From a candidate division Hyd24-12 bacterium UBA6080 (lineage in GTDB: Bacteria; Fermentibacterota; Fermentibacteria; Fermentibacterales; JCC-6): a stretch of 64,000 nucleotides of DNA. Below, piece after piece: positions 32,014 through 41,822 of the stretch. Numbering within the stretch: position 1 is the first letter of the stretch; each line of letters begins with the position of its first letter. Both the position numbers and the translations under genes were made by a program. The DNA lies in NCBI GenBank assembly GCA_002436025.1, contig DIXM01000002.1, positions 496,001 to 560,000 on the forward strand, written 5' to 3'. Under the pieces are notes generated by a model. It did not search any database. It was not told where the DNA came from and worked only from the letters and a program-made list of their open reading frames with translations.

Positions 32014-34560
32014 ATGCAAAAGATGACCTTTCTTTTCATTCTTTCAGTGGTGCTGCCCGCGGAAGGCCTGTGGCACTACGATCTGGTCATCGAACCCCAA
32101 TACCTCGAGGCCCTCTACAGCGATCCTGCAACTGAGACCCTCTACCCGGCCCATATCTCCTGCCCCGCCGGGGAGAGCGACTGCCTCGTGGGCTTCAGGG
32201 GAACAACCTCTCTGAACCTGCCCAAGAAATCCTGGAGGCTTGACCTGTTCGACCCCGGCCTGATCGGAAGGGGCAGGTTGAACCTCGACGCCCATTACAG
32301 GGACCTTACAATGATGCGCAATCACCTTGCGATGGAGCTGGTGACGCGGATGGGGTTCCCTGCTCCCCTGACCAGGCACGTCACCTTCTCCATTAACGGC
32401 GTGAACATGGGCGTGTACCTGGAAACAGAGCGGATTGACGATGATTTCATGCTGCGGAACAGCCTTCCCGACGGGTCGGTGTTCAAAGCGGTGGACGGGC
32501 AGGGCCGGTTCGCCCAGTTCCTTTCAGGCCACCCCCCGGGTGAAGGGTTCGAGTGGCCGACAGGTGACGCAGGGATGTTGCCGGAACTCACCGCGCTCAT
32601 TGGGGATGTGTGCCTGGGGAGAGGGTATGAGAGCCGGTTCGACACAGACCAGTTCATTGCGAACATGGTTGTCAACCTGGCCGTCATGGAGACCGATGGC
32701 CCATGCAAAAACTACCACCTGGCGCTGGGCACCGACGGTATCTGGCGATACTTTCCCTGGGACCACGACTCAACGTTTGGAAACGACTGGGAGGGTACTT
32801 TTCACCCCGGATTGGTCTTTGTGCCTTACACGGATCAGATGCAGCTTCACTCACTCTTTCACCAGGTCATGAGGAACCCCGACCATCGCGAAACCTTCAG
32901 GCTCATGCTCGCGGAGGCTGCCGCGATAATGGATGGCGAACTTTCCGAAAGCCTTGATTCCGTGAGAAACGCCATCCGCTCCGACGTGTACCTCGACCCT
33001 TTAAGGCCCGGAACCCCGGGCGATTTCGAGGCGGCGTGCGACAGTCTGGCATGGTTCATCGAAGCACGGGCAGGTGTGACGTCAGGGTTCTACCAGCATC
33101 ACAGCACACCGGACTCCCTTTCCATATCTGTCATTCCGTCGTGGGTGGCACCCGGAACCCAGCACATAACAGTGAACGGCTACTCTTCCGACTCGCTCGA
33201 ATGGTGCAGCCTTGTCGCTGTCCCAGACGGCGGCCAGCCCTTCGAGCTGGAGATGTACGAGGTGCCCGCGTCGGCGGGAAGGGAGTGGACATACACACTG
33301 AGCGCAAGCGGGGGCTTCGAATCGAACCTCGGGTTTTATCTGAAGATCTCCCAGGCAACTGTTCCGCCAAGACGGCCACATGTCTACTTTCCTCCGTACG
33401 CAGTGTTCAACGGAACCAGCAACGGCGAAGCGTTTCCGTCCGCGGTACGAATCACTTCTGTTCCCGACCTTGCCGACCTCATGCCTGGAATGCAGATAAG
33501 GCTGGGTCCATCACTTTGGGCGCTTCCCCTGATCAACTCAGGCGGTTCCTCCATGGATGTTTCCCTGTGCCACGTTGTCGTGGGAGAGCCCGCGGGTCGT
33601 GTCTTCTTCCCGGAGAGCCTGCTTGTTGCACCGGGGGAGACCCTTTTCGTTACCAACAACCTTGAAGCCCTTTCAATGGAGCTTCCAGGCAGAAAGACCG
33701 TGGGCGACTGCAGGGCCCTTTCCGCGTCCGGATCGGTTCTGACCCTGTACGATCCGGGCTGGGTACCCTCCGCGTCCATCACCATTCCGATCGGCGAGAG
33801 GACACTGTCGCCCACGAGCGATATACCCATCATCACCGAGATCTGCTTTTCCCAGCCGCTTCTCCTTAACTCGGGGGACTGGATGGAGATTCACAATCCG
33901 GGAGCGGCCTGGCTCGACCTTTCCCATACCGGGATCTCCGACGCCAGCCCCGGTCACACGGTCTTTCCGGCGGATACTCAGATCCCTCCGTTCGGTTTTC
34001 TGGTTTTGGCGTCCGACGTGGACCTCTTCTTGGCCCAGTTTTCAGGCGTCGACTGCCAGATCATGGACATGGGGTTCAGCCTTTCGTCAGATGGCGAGGC
34101 CATAAGCTATGTGAGCCGTGCCGGTGTGACCACTGAGCTTGTAAGGTTCACACCTGAACCGCCCTGGCCCGAGGCTGATCAGGGCATTCTCGCCCTTATC
34201 AACCCGGGTTTTGACCAGTCCGATCCCCGATCATGGGAGGCCGCTTCGCAGCCCGGAAGCCCGGGAGCGGGTAATCCATCGTGGTATCAGAACGTCGCGG
34301 GTTTCGTGACCCTGGGTTCGATAAAGCCCAACCCCTTGCGGAGTGGCTCGTTGAGTTTTACCCTCTCGGGAGGTTCGGGCGAGGTCCAGATTATGGTCAT
34401 GGACCTTTCGGGCCGTGTCGTTCAAAACGTCGGCGAGCTGAGTTCGGGACCATCCGTGCACACCATCGAACTCACGACGGGAATGCCCTCGGGGGTGTAC
34501 TTCCTCGTGGCCCGTTCGGCGGGAAGGATAAGCACGGGAAGGTTTTTATGGCTGCCCTGA
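32014..34560 (+). CDS. Secreted CotH-type kinase with lamin-tail domain and sorting module, copy 1
   Basis: 848 residues from 32014; the ATG at 32023 is better spaced from GAGGG and may be the true start. Signal peptide (FLFILSVVLPAEG). CotH kinase domain at about 25-360 with NGVNMGVYLETERIDDDFM, and the metal-binding WRYFPWDHDSTFGND. Middle beta domains, a lamin-tail domain near 610-720 (EICFSQPLLLNSGDWMEIHN), and the FlgD-like module (SIKPNPL, VMDLSGRVV, GVYFLVA). CotH proteins phosphorylate secreted proteins on Ser/Thr. Coupled to the second copy by a 13-bp overlap. Confidence 0.92.
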   Translation: MQKMTFLFILSVVLPAEGLWHYDLVIEPQYLEALYSDPATETLYPAHISCPAGESDCLVGFRGTTSLNLPKKSWRLDLFDPGLIGRGRLNLDAHYRDLTMMRNHLAMELVTRMGFPAPLTRHVTFSINGVNMGVYLETERIDDDFMLRNSLPDGSVFKAVDGQGRFAQFLSGHPPGEGFEWPTGDAGMLPELTALIGDVCLGRGYESRFDTDQFIANMVVNLAVMETDGPCKNYHLALGTDGIWRYFPWDHDSTFGNDWEGTFHPGLVFVPYTDQMQLHSLFHQVMRNPDHRETFRLMLAEAAAIMDGELSESLDSVRNAIRSDVYLDPLRPGTPGDFEAACDSLAWFIEARAGVTSGFYQHHSTPDSLSISVIPSWVAPGTQHITVNGYSSDSLEWCSLVAVPDGGQPFELEMYEVPASAGREWTYTLSASGGFESNLGFYLKISQATVPPRRPHVYFPPYAVFNGTSNGEAFPSAVRITSVPDLADLMPGMQIRLGPSLWALPLINSGGSSMDVSLCHVVVGEPAGRVFFPESLLVAPGETLFVTNNLEALSMELPGRKTVGDCRALSASGSVLTLYDPGWVPSASITIPIGERTLSPTSDIPIITEICFSQPLLLNSGDWMEIHNPGAAWLDLSHTGISDASPGHTVFPADTQIPPFGFLVLASDVDLFLAQFSGVDCQIMDMGFSLSSDGEAISYVSRAGVTTELVRFTPEPPWPEADQGILALINPGFDQSDPRSWEAASQPGSPGAGNPSWYQNVAGFVTLGSIKPNPLRSGSLSFTLSGGSGEVQIMVMDLSGRVVQNVGELSSGPSVHTIELTTGMPSGVYFLVARSAGRISTGRFLWLP

Positions 34561-36716
34561 TACTCGCTGTCTCCATGCTCTCCATGTGGCCCGATTCCCT
34601 GGTCAGGCTTTCCCTGCAGTTCGATCCCGGGGAGTGGGACTACGCCTGTGCCTACCCTGACTCGGAAATACAGGTGCAGGCCGTGCTTACGACGGGAGGC
34701 ATCACGTACCCCTGTACCATGCAGATCAGGGGCCAGACCAGCAGCTACTATCCCAAGAAATCCGTCAAGGTCAGGCTCGCGCCCGGGTACCGTCTGCACG
34801 GGTTCGACGAGCTGAACCTGAACGCCCAATACATGGACAGGACCAGGATAAGGGAGAATCTGTGCTACCTGTTTCATGCCCAATGCGGGCAGATCGTGCC
34901 TTTTGCCGCCATGACCGAGGTCATCTACAACGGGGAGACGCAGGGACCTTACCTTTTCGTGGAGGATGTGGACGGCGACTTCGCTCTCCGGACATGGCTT
35001 CCTGACGACGCTGTTGTTTACAAATGCAGGGAGTACGGGGCATCCCTCAACTCCCCGGACAGGCTGCACCTCTACCTGAAGAAGACATTCGAGGACCTTC
35101 CCGACGACGATCTTGAATGGTTCGTAAGATGGCTTATGACCGCGCCCGACAGCGCGTTCACAACCGACATCTCCGCCCGGGTACACCTCGACGCACTGCT
35201 CTCCTGTGTCGCGGCAAACACCCTTCTTGCCCACGGAAGCACGTACTACCACAACTACCACATGGCTCTCGACGAGCCGGGCTCATTTGGCAGATGGCGG
35301 ATGATCCCCTGGGACATGGACAAGACCTGGGGCAGCGACTACGGCCCCGATTGGCCGTACTACGCTGTCGCCAACCAGGTCTCTGAGCCAAATACGCTTC
35401 TCTGGCGCCTCTGGACGAGCCCCCAGACCAGGGAACTCCTTCTGGATAGGCTTGCACAACTCTCCCCGGATTTTGTGCAGTGGGCGGCAAGCGGCCCCGT
35501 GGATTCCCTGGCCGCACTGGTTCAGCCTCTGGTTCTGGTGGACCCGTACCGTGACTACACCATGGAGCAGTTCGGGGAAGCCGTGCAGTCCCTGAGAGAC
35601 TGGCCCGCCCAGAGGGTTCAGCACATCTCCCCGATGATAAGCGACTGGCCGCTGCCTTTTCGGATCGACCCCACTTCCTTCGATTCCCAGGGGAACGTTC
35701 AGGCGAGATGGACAGACGCCGCCCGGGGCTCCCGTTACCAGGTGCGTCTTTCCACCGATTCCACCTTCCTCGATGAAACGGCGGTCTACTGGGAGACGAT
35801 GACCGGTGACACATCGATCACAATCTCCGGTTTGTCCGGTGGATCACGTTCGGTTTCGTACCTTCAGGTCATGGCGATGAATCCGTTCAGAACGGAGAGC
35901 GCACTGAACAGGTCGGTCCGTCTGACTCCACGGCAGTCCGTTCCCAGATTCGGAAGCGTTGTTGTAAACGAGGTCTTTTACAGGAACGACGGCCTGGTCT
36001 CGCCCGGCGACTGGGTTGAACTGATGAATGCCGGAGAGGATTCCGTAGATCTGTCGGGCTGGGCGTTTCGGGACACGCAGGACAGGAATCTTCACGTGAT
36101 GGGTGACATCCTGCTTGCGCCGGGTGAATTCCTTGTACTTCTGGCGGACCCCGGAGCCTTCTTCCTGACCTACCCCGAATGCCCGGTCGACCCCGACCCT
36201 TTCCAGTTCGGGCTGTCGTCGGATGGTGAGATACTGAGGCTGTACGACCCGCTTGGCGCACAGGTGGATTACGTGCCGTACCTTCCCGTTGCCCCATGGC
36301 CGGAGGAGCCGGCCAATGACGGTTGGAGCCTCTCCCTTCTCAGTCCCGAACGGGACAACTCCAAACCCGAATCCTGGTCAGCCACCCACAACGGCGGAAC
36401 TCCGGGAATGACAAACAGCGGAGACCCGCCCTGGTCTCCCGGCTACAGCCTTGACCTGCAGCGCCTTTACCCGAACCCCACGGGCGGCTCCGTCACTGCC
36501 AGCGTTCTCGTCAGTCCGGGAGGCGCGTGCGTCTTCAGGGTGTTCGATCTTGCCGGGCGTGAAGTCCTGCCCCCGCTCTCAACGACCATGAACGCCGGTG
36601 TGCACAGCCTGACCCTTGATGTCGGGCCTCTGCCTTCGGGGCTTTATCTTCTTCAGGTTTCATATGCGGGCTTGCGAAGGTCGGTCAGGTTCACCAGACT
36701 GAACGGGGTGCAGTGA
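34548..36716 (+). CDS. Secreted CotH-type kinase with lamin-tail domain and sorting module, copy 2
   Basis: 722 residues from the ATG at 34548, chosen for GGAAGG five bases before it and a good short signal peptide (MAALILAVSMLSMW); the frame is open further upstream but inside copy 1. CotH domain with TQGPYLFVEDVDGDFALRT, then HNYHMAL and WRMIPWDMDKTWGSDY. A fibronectin-like segment, a lamin-tail domain (NEVFYRNDGLVSPGDWVEL), and the C-terminal module (YPNPTGG, VFDLAGREV, GLYLLQV). Diverged from copy 1 throughout, so the duplication is old; the two may have different targets. Confidence 0.92.
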   Translation: MAALILAVSMLSMWPDSLVRLSLQFDPGEWDYACAYPDSEIQVQAVLTTGGITYPCTMQIRGQTSSYYPKKSVKVRLAPGYRLHGFDELNLNAQYMDRTRIRENLCYLFHAQCGQIVPFAAMTEVIYNGETQGPYLFVEDVDGDFALRTWLPDDAVVYKCREYGASLNSPDRLHLYLKKTFEDLPDDDLEWFVRWLMTAPDSAFTTDISARVHLDALLSCVAANTLLAHGSTYYHNYHMALDEPGSFGRWRMIPWDMDKTWGSDYGPDWPYYAVANQVSEPNTLLWRLWTSPQTRELLLDRLAQLSPDFVQWAASGPVDSLAALVQPLVLVDPYRDYTMEQFGEAVQSLRDWPAQRVQHISPMISDWPLPFRIDPTSFDSQGNVQARWTDAARGSRYQVRLSTDSTFLDETAVYWETMTGDTSITISGLSGGSRSVSYLQVMAMNPFRTESALNRSVRLTPRQSVPRFGSVVVNEVFYRNDGLVSPGDWVELMNAGEDSVDLSGWAFRDTQDRNLHVMGDILLAPGEFLVLLADPGAFFLTYPECPVDPDPFQFGLSSDGEILRLYDPLGAQVDYVPYLPVAPWPEEPANDGWSLSLLSPERDNSKPESWSATHNGGTPGMTNSGDPPWSPGYSLDLQRLYPNPTGGSVTASVLVSPGGACVFRVFDLAGREVLPPLSTTMNAGVHSLTLDVGPLPSGLYLLQVSYAGLRRSVRFTRLNGVQ

Positions 36717-38137
36717 TGAAAAGTCATCCCATCGCAGCTGTTCTCCTGATCGCTTCCTCAGCAACGGCCGTCAGGGTCTCGGTGGTCCCTGGAGATGCGT
36801 TCCAGGACAGCCTTCTGGCCCTTGGGGAAGGCGACACCCTGTTCTTCAACCCGGGAACCTACACGAGGGATGACGATCTCCCGCTGATCCATCTGCTGCC
36901 TGCGAACGACGGCGTTGTGATAACCTCGGATTCCCTGAACAGGGCCGTTCTTGACGGGGCGGGGCGTGACCGCCCTGTGGTGGTCGTCCAGGGACCCGTC
37001 GGGTCAGCGACCGTGCTTTCGAACCTGGTGCTTACAGGGGGCAGTGCCCTGTCCGAAACGTGGTTCGGAGGCGGAGGCCTGTGCATCACCAACGGTGAGT
37101 GCCTCGTGAGGAACTGCACTCTGAGCGGCAACACGGCACTCATGGGCGGTGGGGTTTTCTGCGAAGGGGGTTCGCCGGACCTGTCCGGCCTTCTGATAGA
37201 GAACAACACCGCGCTGGTCTCCGGAGGGGGGGCGTGCTTCTACGGAAGCGATGCCATGCTGAGCCACTCGGTGGTACGCCTTAACACAGCGGAAGACGAC
37301 GGCGGAGGGGTGTACGCCTATCAGGGCGATACCTTCGCCCGCAACGTGCTTTTGACAGACAACCACACCGGCGATGACGGCGGGGCGTTCATGCAGCTTC
37401 GGGGACGGCTTCTCATGCAGTTCTGCACCCTTCATGACAACTTCAGCGGGGATGACGGCGGAGGCATTCTGGTGTCATCCTGCGACAGCCTTTCGATGGA
37501 ATCCTGCATCGTGACACAGAATCAGGGCAAGGGCGGCGTCCAGCTCAAGAGGGGCGACGAGGCCGTTTTCATTAGCCATGGCTGCGCGTGGGACAACGAA
37601 TACGGTAACTACGTGAACATGGAGGACCCGACTGGAACCCTTGGCAACATATCGGAAGACCCGCTCTACGCCGATCCACTTCTCAGGCTTTCCCAGACCG
37701 CTTCCGGGCAGCCCGTCCAGAGCCCCTGCACGGACGCAGGTCATGTTCCCGCCGATGGAAGCATTGTCCAGTGGTTTTCCACGCGAACCGACAGTATTCC
37801 GGACCAGGGAACGGCGGACATGGGTTTTCATTTCAACCCCCTTCCGTTCCTCTGGAACCCCGAGCCTCCTCCCCGGGCCTTCATGCTCAGTGTCTACCCG
37901 TGCCCTACCACCGGACCACTCACCATGACAGTCGGATCCCCGGAAACGGTGCTTGTCGAACTGTCGGTCTTCGACCTCGCCGGAAGGCTGGTGACCGAGC
38001 TGGGAGCACTTTCTGTGAGTGCCGGGGAGACGGAGTTTACGTGGAACGTGCCGCCCGGAACTCCTGCAGGAGTTCTCTTTGTTCGCTGCACCGGTCCTTG
38101 CGGGACGATCGCGGCGAGAACGGTGGTGCTTCGGTGA
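36713..38137 (+). CDS. Secreted right-handed beta-helix protein with sorting module, copy 1
   Basis: 474 residues with signal peptide (IAAVLLIASSATAV). Repeated turns of the parallel beta-helix type, seen as GGGL, GGGVFCEGGSP, GGGACFYGSDA, DDGGGVYAYQGD and DDGGAFMQLRG, at ~22-residue spacing. The C-terminal module has YPCPTTGPL, VFDLAGRLV and GVLFVRC. Such proteins bind or cleave polysaccharides, or act as surface adhesins; no catalytic set is obvious. ATGA overlap with CotH copy 2 and GTGA overlap with the next gene. Confidence 0.88.
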   Translation: MMKSHPIAAVLLIASSATAVRVSVVPGDAFQDSLLALGEGDTLFFNPGTYTRDDDLPLIHLLPANDGVVITSDSLNRAVLDGAGRDRPVVVVQGPVGSATVLSNLVLTGGSALSETWFGGGGLCITNGECLVRNCTLSGNTALMGGGVFCEGGSPDLSGLLIENNTALVSGGGACFYGSDAMLSHSVVRLNTAEDDGGGVYAYQGDTFARNVLLTDNHTGDDGGAFMQLRGRLLMQFCTLHDNFSGDDGGGILVSSCDSLSMESCIVTQNQGKGGVQLKRGDEAVFISHGCAWDNEYGNYVNMEDPTGTLGNISEDPLYADPLLRLSQTASGQPVQSPCTDAGHVPADGSIVQWFSTRTDSIPDQGTADMGFHFNPLPFLWNPEPPPRAFMLSVYPCPTTGPLTMTVGSPETVLVELSVFDLAGRLVTELGALSVSAGETEFTWNVPPGTPAGVLFVRCTGPCGTIAARTVVLR

Positions 38138-39504
38138 CGGCTCTCACGGCGCTTACAGCGGGGCTCATTGTGGTATCACCGGGGCAGAGCATTCAGGATG
38201 CACTGGACATTTCGGCTGCGGGCGACACCGTACTTCTCATGCCCGGGGTTCACACCGGAACAGGGGAGCACCTTGTCTTCCTGAACGGTTCCCACAACGG
38301 AGTTACGCTTCTGGGCGATACCGGGAACCCCGGGTCGGTTGTTCTGGAAGGGGGTGGACTGTCCGGTTCGGTGATTCACATCGACGGCATCTCCACGGAC
38401 ACCCTTGACAGAAGCACGGTTCTTTCGGGGTTCACAGTTTCGGGTGGAAGTACTGAAGAACTCGGGGGAGGCCTGTTCAGCTATTACGCTTCCCCAACCA
38501 TCATCGCTCTGAATTTCCACGAATGCCACTCCGGAAGCGGGGGCGGGGCGTATCTTTGGAGGGGCTCGCCCAGACTGGTCTCATGTGTTTTCGATTCCAA
38601 CACCTGCAACACATCCGGCGCGGGCATATACGCCTATGCCGGCGAAGGTCTTGAACTGCTTTCCTGTGTTTTCGAGGACAACAGCTCCACAGACGATGGC
38701 GGAGGGGTCTACCTTTTTCACAGTTCACCCCTGGTGCGGAACTGCCTGTTCACAGGTAACTACGCCTGGGACAACGGGGCCGGGCTCTACCTGTACGCCT
38801 ACTCCTCCCCCGACATTGGATGGTGCACCTTCGAGGGCAACTCCACAACCTATGAGGGAAGCGCGGTCTACTTCAGGGTGGGTTCCGAAGCGGTCATGCA
38901 CGATTGCATCATAACGGGGAACATCACTCCGGCGCTCTGGATCGACGGCGGGGGTGATCCCCAGTTCAATCACAACTGCCTGTGGGGGAATCCCGACGGA
39001 GACTGGGGCAACCTGCCCGATCAGACCGGGTACGACGGGAACATCAGCCAGGATCCGATACTGGTGGATGGCCATCACCTCTCGCAGACAGCTTCCGGGC
39101 AGCCCCAGAACAGCCCGTGCGTAAATGCCGGCTCCGTAAACGCATCAGAACCGGGGCTTAACATTTACTGGACCAGAACGGATCAGTCCCCCGACACGGG
39201 CCAGTCCGACATGGGCTTCCACTACGGCCCCCAGCCCCAGTACACTGGCGTTGATCCGGGTTCGGTGACCCCGTCAGCCCTGCGGATTTATCCCCTCCCG
39301 GCAGTAAGCTCGGTGACGGTGGAACACCCCGGCGGTCCGGGAACCCTTTCCGTGTACGACCTGTCGGGAAGGCTTGTCACGGAAAGCCCTTCGGCAGAGG
39401 ATGGGAACACCCGGCTTCGTCTGTCCGGCCTGCCGGGAGGGGTTTACATAGTGGTGTACCGGGGCGGGGCGGGTGCACTTTCACAGCGGATGGTCCTGCT
39501 GTGA
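38134..39504 (+). CDS. Secreted right-handed beta-helix protein with sorting module, copy 2
   Basis: 456 residues from a GTG at 38134 overlapping the previous stop. The N-terminus (VTALTALTAGLIVVSPGQSIQDAL) is only weakly signal-like, which is odd for an exported protein. Beta-helix turns GGGLFSYYASP, SGGGAYLWRGSP, SGAGIYAYAGE, DDGGGVYLFHSSP and NGAGLYLYAYSSP. Short C-terminal module with IYPLPAVSS, VYDLSGRLV and GVYIVVYR. Close in plan to copy 1, including the shared LSQTASGQP segment before the module. Function unknown; GTGA overlap with thiF. Confidence 0.86.
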   Translation: MTALTALTAGLIVVSPGQSIQDALDISAAGDTVLLMPGVHTGTGEHLVFLNGSHNGVTLLGDTGNPGSVVLEGGGLSGSVIHIDGISTDTLDRSTVLSGFTVSGGSTEELGGGLFSYYASPTIIALNFHECHSGSGGGAYLWRGSPRLVSCVFDSNTCNTSGAGIYAYAGEGLELLSCVFEDNSSTDDGGGVYLFHSSPLVRNCLFTGNYAWDNGAGLYLYAYSSPDIGWCTFEGNSTTYEGSAVYFRVGSEAVMHDCIITGNITPALWIDGGGDPQFNHNCLWGNPDGDWGNLPDQTGYDGNISQDPILVDGHHLSQTASGQPQNSPCVNAGSVNASEPGLNIYWTRTDQSPDTGQSDMGFHYGPQPQYTGVDPGSVTPSALRIYPLPAVSSVTVEHPGGPGTLSVYDLSGRLVTESPSAEDGNTRLRLSGLPGGVYIVVYRGGAGALSQRMVLL

Positions 39505-40307
39505 GAGAAAGGAGCGCTTTGAGCAGGGACGAAGGGGTTTTCAGCGACAACCCGCCGGGACTCACTGACCGGCTGAAGGTTGCCCGGGTGGGTATAGCCG
39601 GTTGCGGGGGGATAGGCAGCAATGCAGCCATGCTTCTGGCAAGGGCCGGGGTCGGAACCCTGGTTATCGTGGACTTTGACAGGGTCGAGACCAGGAACCT
39701 CAACCGGCAGCACTACTTCACCGGGCACATCGGCATGCCCAAGGTTATGGCCCTGAAGAGCCAGATAGAGGGCATTCCGGCGGGAACTGCCGTTGAGGCG
39801 CTTGAAGTGAGGATTGACCGGGGGAACGCCGCAAGCCTTTTCGAAAGCTGCGATCTGCTTATCGAAGCCCTTGACCTTGACGAGTCGAAGGAGATGCTGC
39901 TGAACACCTGGCTCGAAGGTATGCCGGGCACCCCGGTCGTGGCCTGCAGCGGTCTGGCCGGAACCGGGGACTCGGGTTCGGTCAGAGTTGACCGCCGGGG
40001 CGGCGGACTCACCGTCGTGGGTGACGGGGAATCCGATCTGAAACTGGGCACCCTTTCCGCCAGGGTGAGCCTGGTGGCGTCAATGATGGCGCTTGAAGCC
40101 GTGAGGCTGCTTTCAAGGGATGCATCTGCCTGCGAGTCATGCCCCGTAAGATGCTCGAAGGAAGTTGAACTGATATGCAACGGCACCGAGATCCCCCTGT
40201 CCGGTTTCCCCGCCAGGGCCCTTTCGGGGACAGTCCGGGGGCTTCTCTCCACCTTCAGGGGCGTTGACCCCTCGGGCGGGATCACTCTGAAGATAGGGCC
40301 TCACTGA
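39501..40307 (+). CDS. thiF: ThiF-family adenylyltransferase (ThiS-activating)
   Basis: 268 residues from GTG at 39501; a TTG at 39519 with AAGGAG upstream would remove six residues. E1-like fold: ATP-binding VGIAGCGGIGSNAAMLLARAGVG, VIVDFDRVETRNLNRQHYF with the catalytic Arg, GMPKVMAL, and a late Cys pair (CESCPVRC). Closest in layout to the short ThiF that adenylates ThiS for sulfur transfer; thiS is at 15411. It is the last gene of the CotH/VTC operon, where a thiamine role is unexpected, so another carrier is possible. Confidence 0.85.
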   Translation: MRERSALSRDEGVFSDNPPGLTDRLKVARVGIAGCGGIGSNAAMLLARAGVGTLVIVDFDRVETRNLNRQHYFTGHIGMPKVMALKSQIEGIPAGTAVEALEVRIDRGNAASLFESCDLLIEALDLDESKEMLLNTWLEGMPGTPVVACSGLAGTGDSGSVRVDRRGGGLTVVGDGESDLKLGTLSARVSLVASMMALEAVRLLSRDASACESCPVRCSKEVELICNGTEIPLSGFPARALSGTVRGLLSTFRGVDPSGGITLKIGPH

Positions 40308-40353
40308 GCATATTGATCAATAGAGAATACATGCACGCAAGAGCAAACAAAAC

Positions 40354-41754
40354 TTATCGGGCTAGCTTACTGCGCACTTTTAGTGCCAATTGCTCTGCAG
40401 TATACTTGTGCTGAAATGCACATTGTCGAGGGCTCAAAACAGGTGTATAGCTTCCACTTGCATAGTAGGTTGACGCGAAGCACCCACCTCGACAAAATGA
40501 ACTTAGTCCACAATCCCCGTTTTTGCATTTGTCAGGTCTGTGAGTGTCAGCATAACGTATTTTCTTCAAAATCTCACTATTATTATATATTTCACGTATA
40601 CTACTACTAAGAATGTCACCACACTCAAGTTCCTTTGTGTAAAGAACTCTACAGGGGTATACCTTTCCGTCAGGAGAAATTGCAATCTCACTACTACCAA
40701 CACCACAGCCGCACTTTGGCGCTAAAGGAAACTTTTTCGATTTGATTAAGGCCTCATATCCGTATTTATTGATATGATAGTCCATGTTATTACTTACAAA
40801 TTTAAGTAATTGTTCTGTACTGATAGAGAATTCAGGACAAAGGCTGTCGTACTCCTGCACCATCGGGTTAATGTCGGCTACATTATCATACGTATTATAA
40901 AAATAATCATACATTGTAGTTAAATAATCAATATTTATTCCAGTCATTACAGAATTAACCACACATTCTTTTTTTACCTTCTTTAAAAGAGATATAGCCG
41001 CAATTGCTGACTGATATGTTCCCTTTCCTCTTAGTCTATCAGCAATCGCTTGGATATGAGAATCAATACTGATACTAATACTATCGAAACAATCGGCAAT
41101 TTGCTGTATATTATCATCACTAAACAAAATACCATTGGATATAATAGCAGTATTAATTCCATTGATTTTGCAATACTGCGCTATTTCAAAAAGTGTGCTT
41201 GACAATAAAGGCTCGCCGCCAGTAAATGTAATACTACTGCAATTTAATAATATCAATTGATCTACGACAGATTTCCATTGCAGAAACGAGAGTTCATGCC
41301 GCTGCGATAGTCTTGTAGATTTATTTAAACAATAGGAACAATCACAATTGCATCTATCGGTTATCATAATGCTTACTTTGTTAATACTCTCAGTTGGAAC
41401 ACCAATGTTGCAGCTGGAATTAGCTGTTTCAGTGCTAGACAAGAAATCGTCGGCAAGTGGAATATTACATTCACTAGTACTGTTCAAATGCAAAAGAATA
41501 CCACATTTAATGGCATTATCAAATGTAGCATTAAGTTGACCCAAATCAGTAACATTATGCTCATTGCGAACAATGTTGACGAGTTCTTTGTAGCAGAATA
41601 CAGTGCTGCATCGATTAATTAAATTGACGAAAGCATCTGTTGTTTTCATGAGACCATTAGTAGCAGAATTAAATAACAAAAAACTCCCATCCTCTAGGGG
41701 GAATTTTCTGTAATGGGATAATAGAAATAGTGATTGTTCCGAGAATGATTCCAT
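40354..41754 (-). CDS. Radical SAM/SPASM peptide maturase
   Basis: 466 residues in AT-rich DNA unlike its neighbours. The first ~90 residues look like a PqqD-type RiPP recognition element (FLLFNSATNGLM, TTDAFVNLINRC, IKCGILLHL). The radical SAM core has RCNCDCSYC (CX3CX2C) and ITFTGGEPLL. The C-terminal SPASM domain has KCGCGVG, ISPDGKVYPCRVLY, KCKNGDCGLSSFCRGGCF and a final Cys, enough for two auxiliary Fe-S clusters. This is the plan of enzymes that make thioether (sactionine/ranthionine) or C-C links in peptides. A four-Cys 41-residue peptide gene lies just upstream on the same strand. No transporter is seen. Class secure; chemistry inferred. Confidence 0.93.
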   Translation of the reverse strand: MESFSEQSLFLLSHYRKFPLEDGSFLLFNSATNGLMKTTDAFVNLINRCSTVFCYKELVNIVRNEHNVTDLGQLNATFDNAIKCGILLHLNSTSECNIPLADDFLSSTETANSSCNIGVPTESINKVSIMITDRCNCDCSYCLNKSTRLSQRHELSFLQWKSVVDQLILLNCSSITFTGGEPLLSSTLFEIAQYCKINGINTAIISNGILFSDDNIQQIADCFDSISISIDSHIQAIADRLRGKGTYQSAIAAISLLKKVKKECVVNSVMTGINIDYLTTMYDYFYNTYDNVADINPMVQEYDSLCPEFSISTEQLLKFVSNNMDYHINKYGYEALIKSKKFPLAPKCGCGVGSSEIAISPDGKVYPCRVLYTKELECGDILSSSIREIYNNSEILKKIRYADTHRPDKCKNGDCGLSSFCRGGCFASTYYASGSYTPVLSPRQCAFQHKYTAEQLALKVRSKLAR

Positions 41755-41822
41755 ATACTACTCTTTCAGTTCAGGGAAAATTATCTGGCGATACTGCCTA
41801 ACAGAACTACGCCTTGTTATGA

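Noticed and set aside
40308..40353. Shared terminator between thiF and the radical SAM gene
   Set aside because: Only TTGATCAA is palindromic here; no stem with a T-run.
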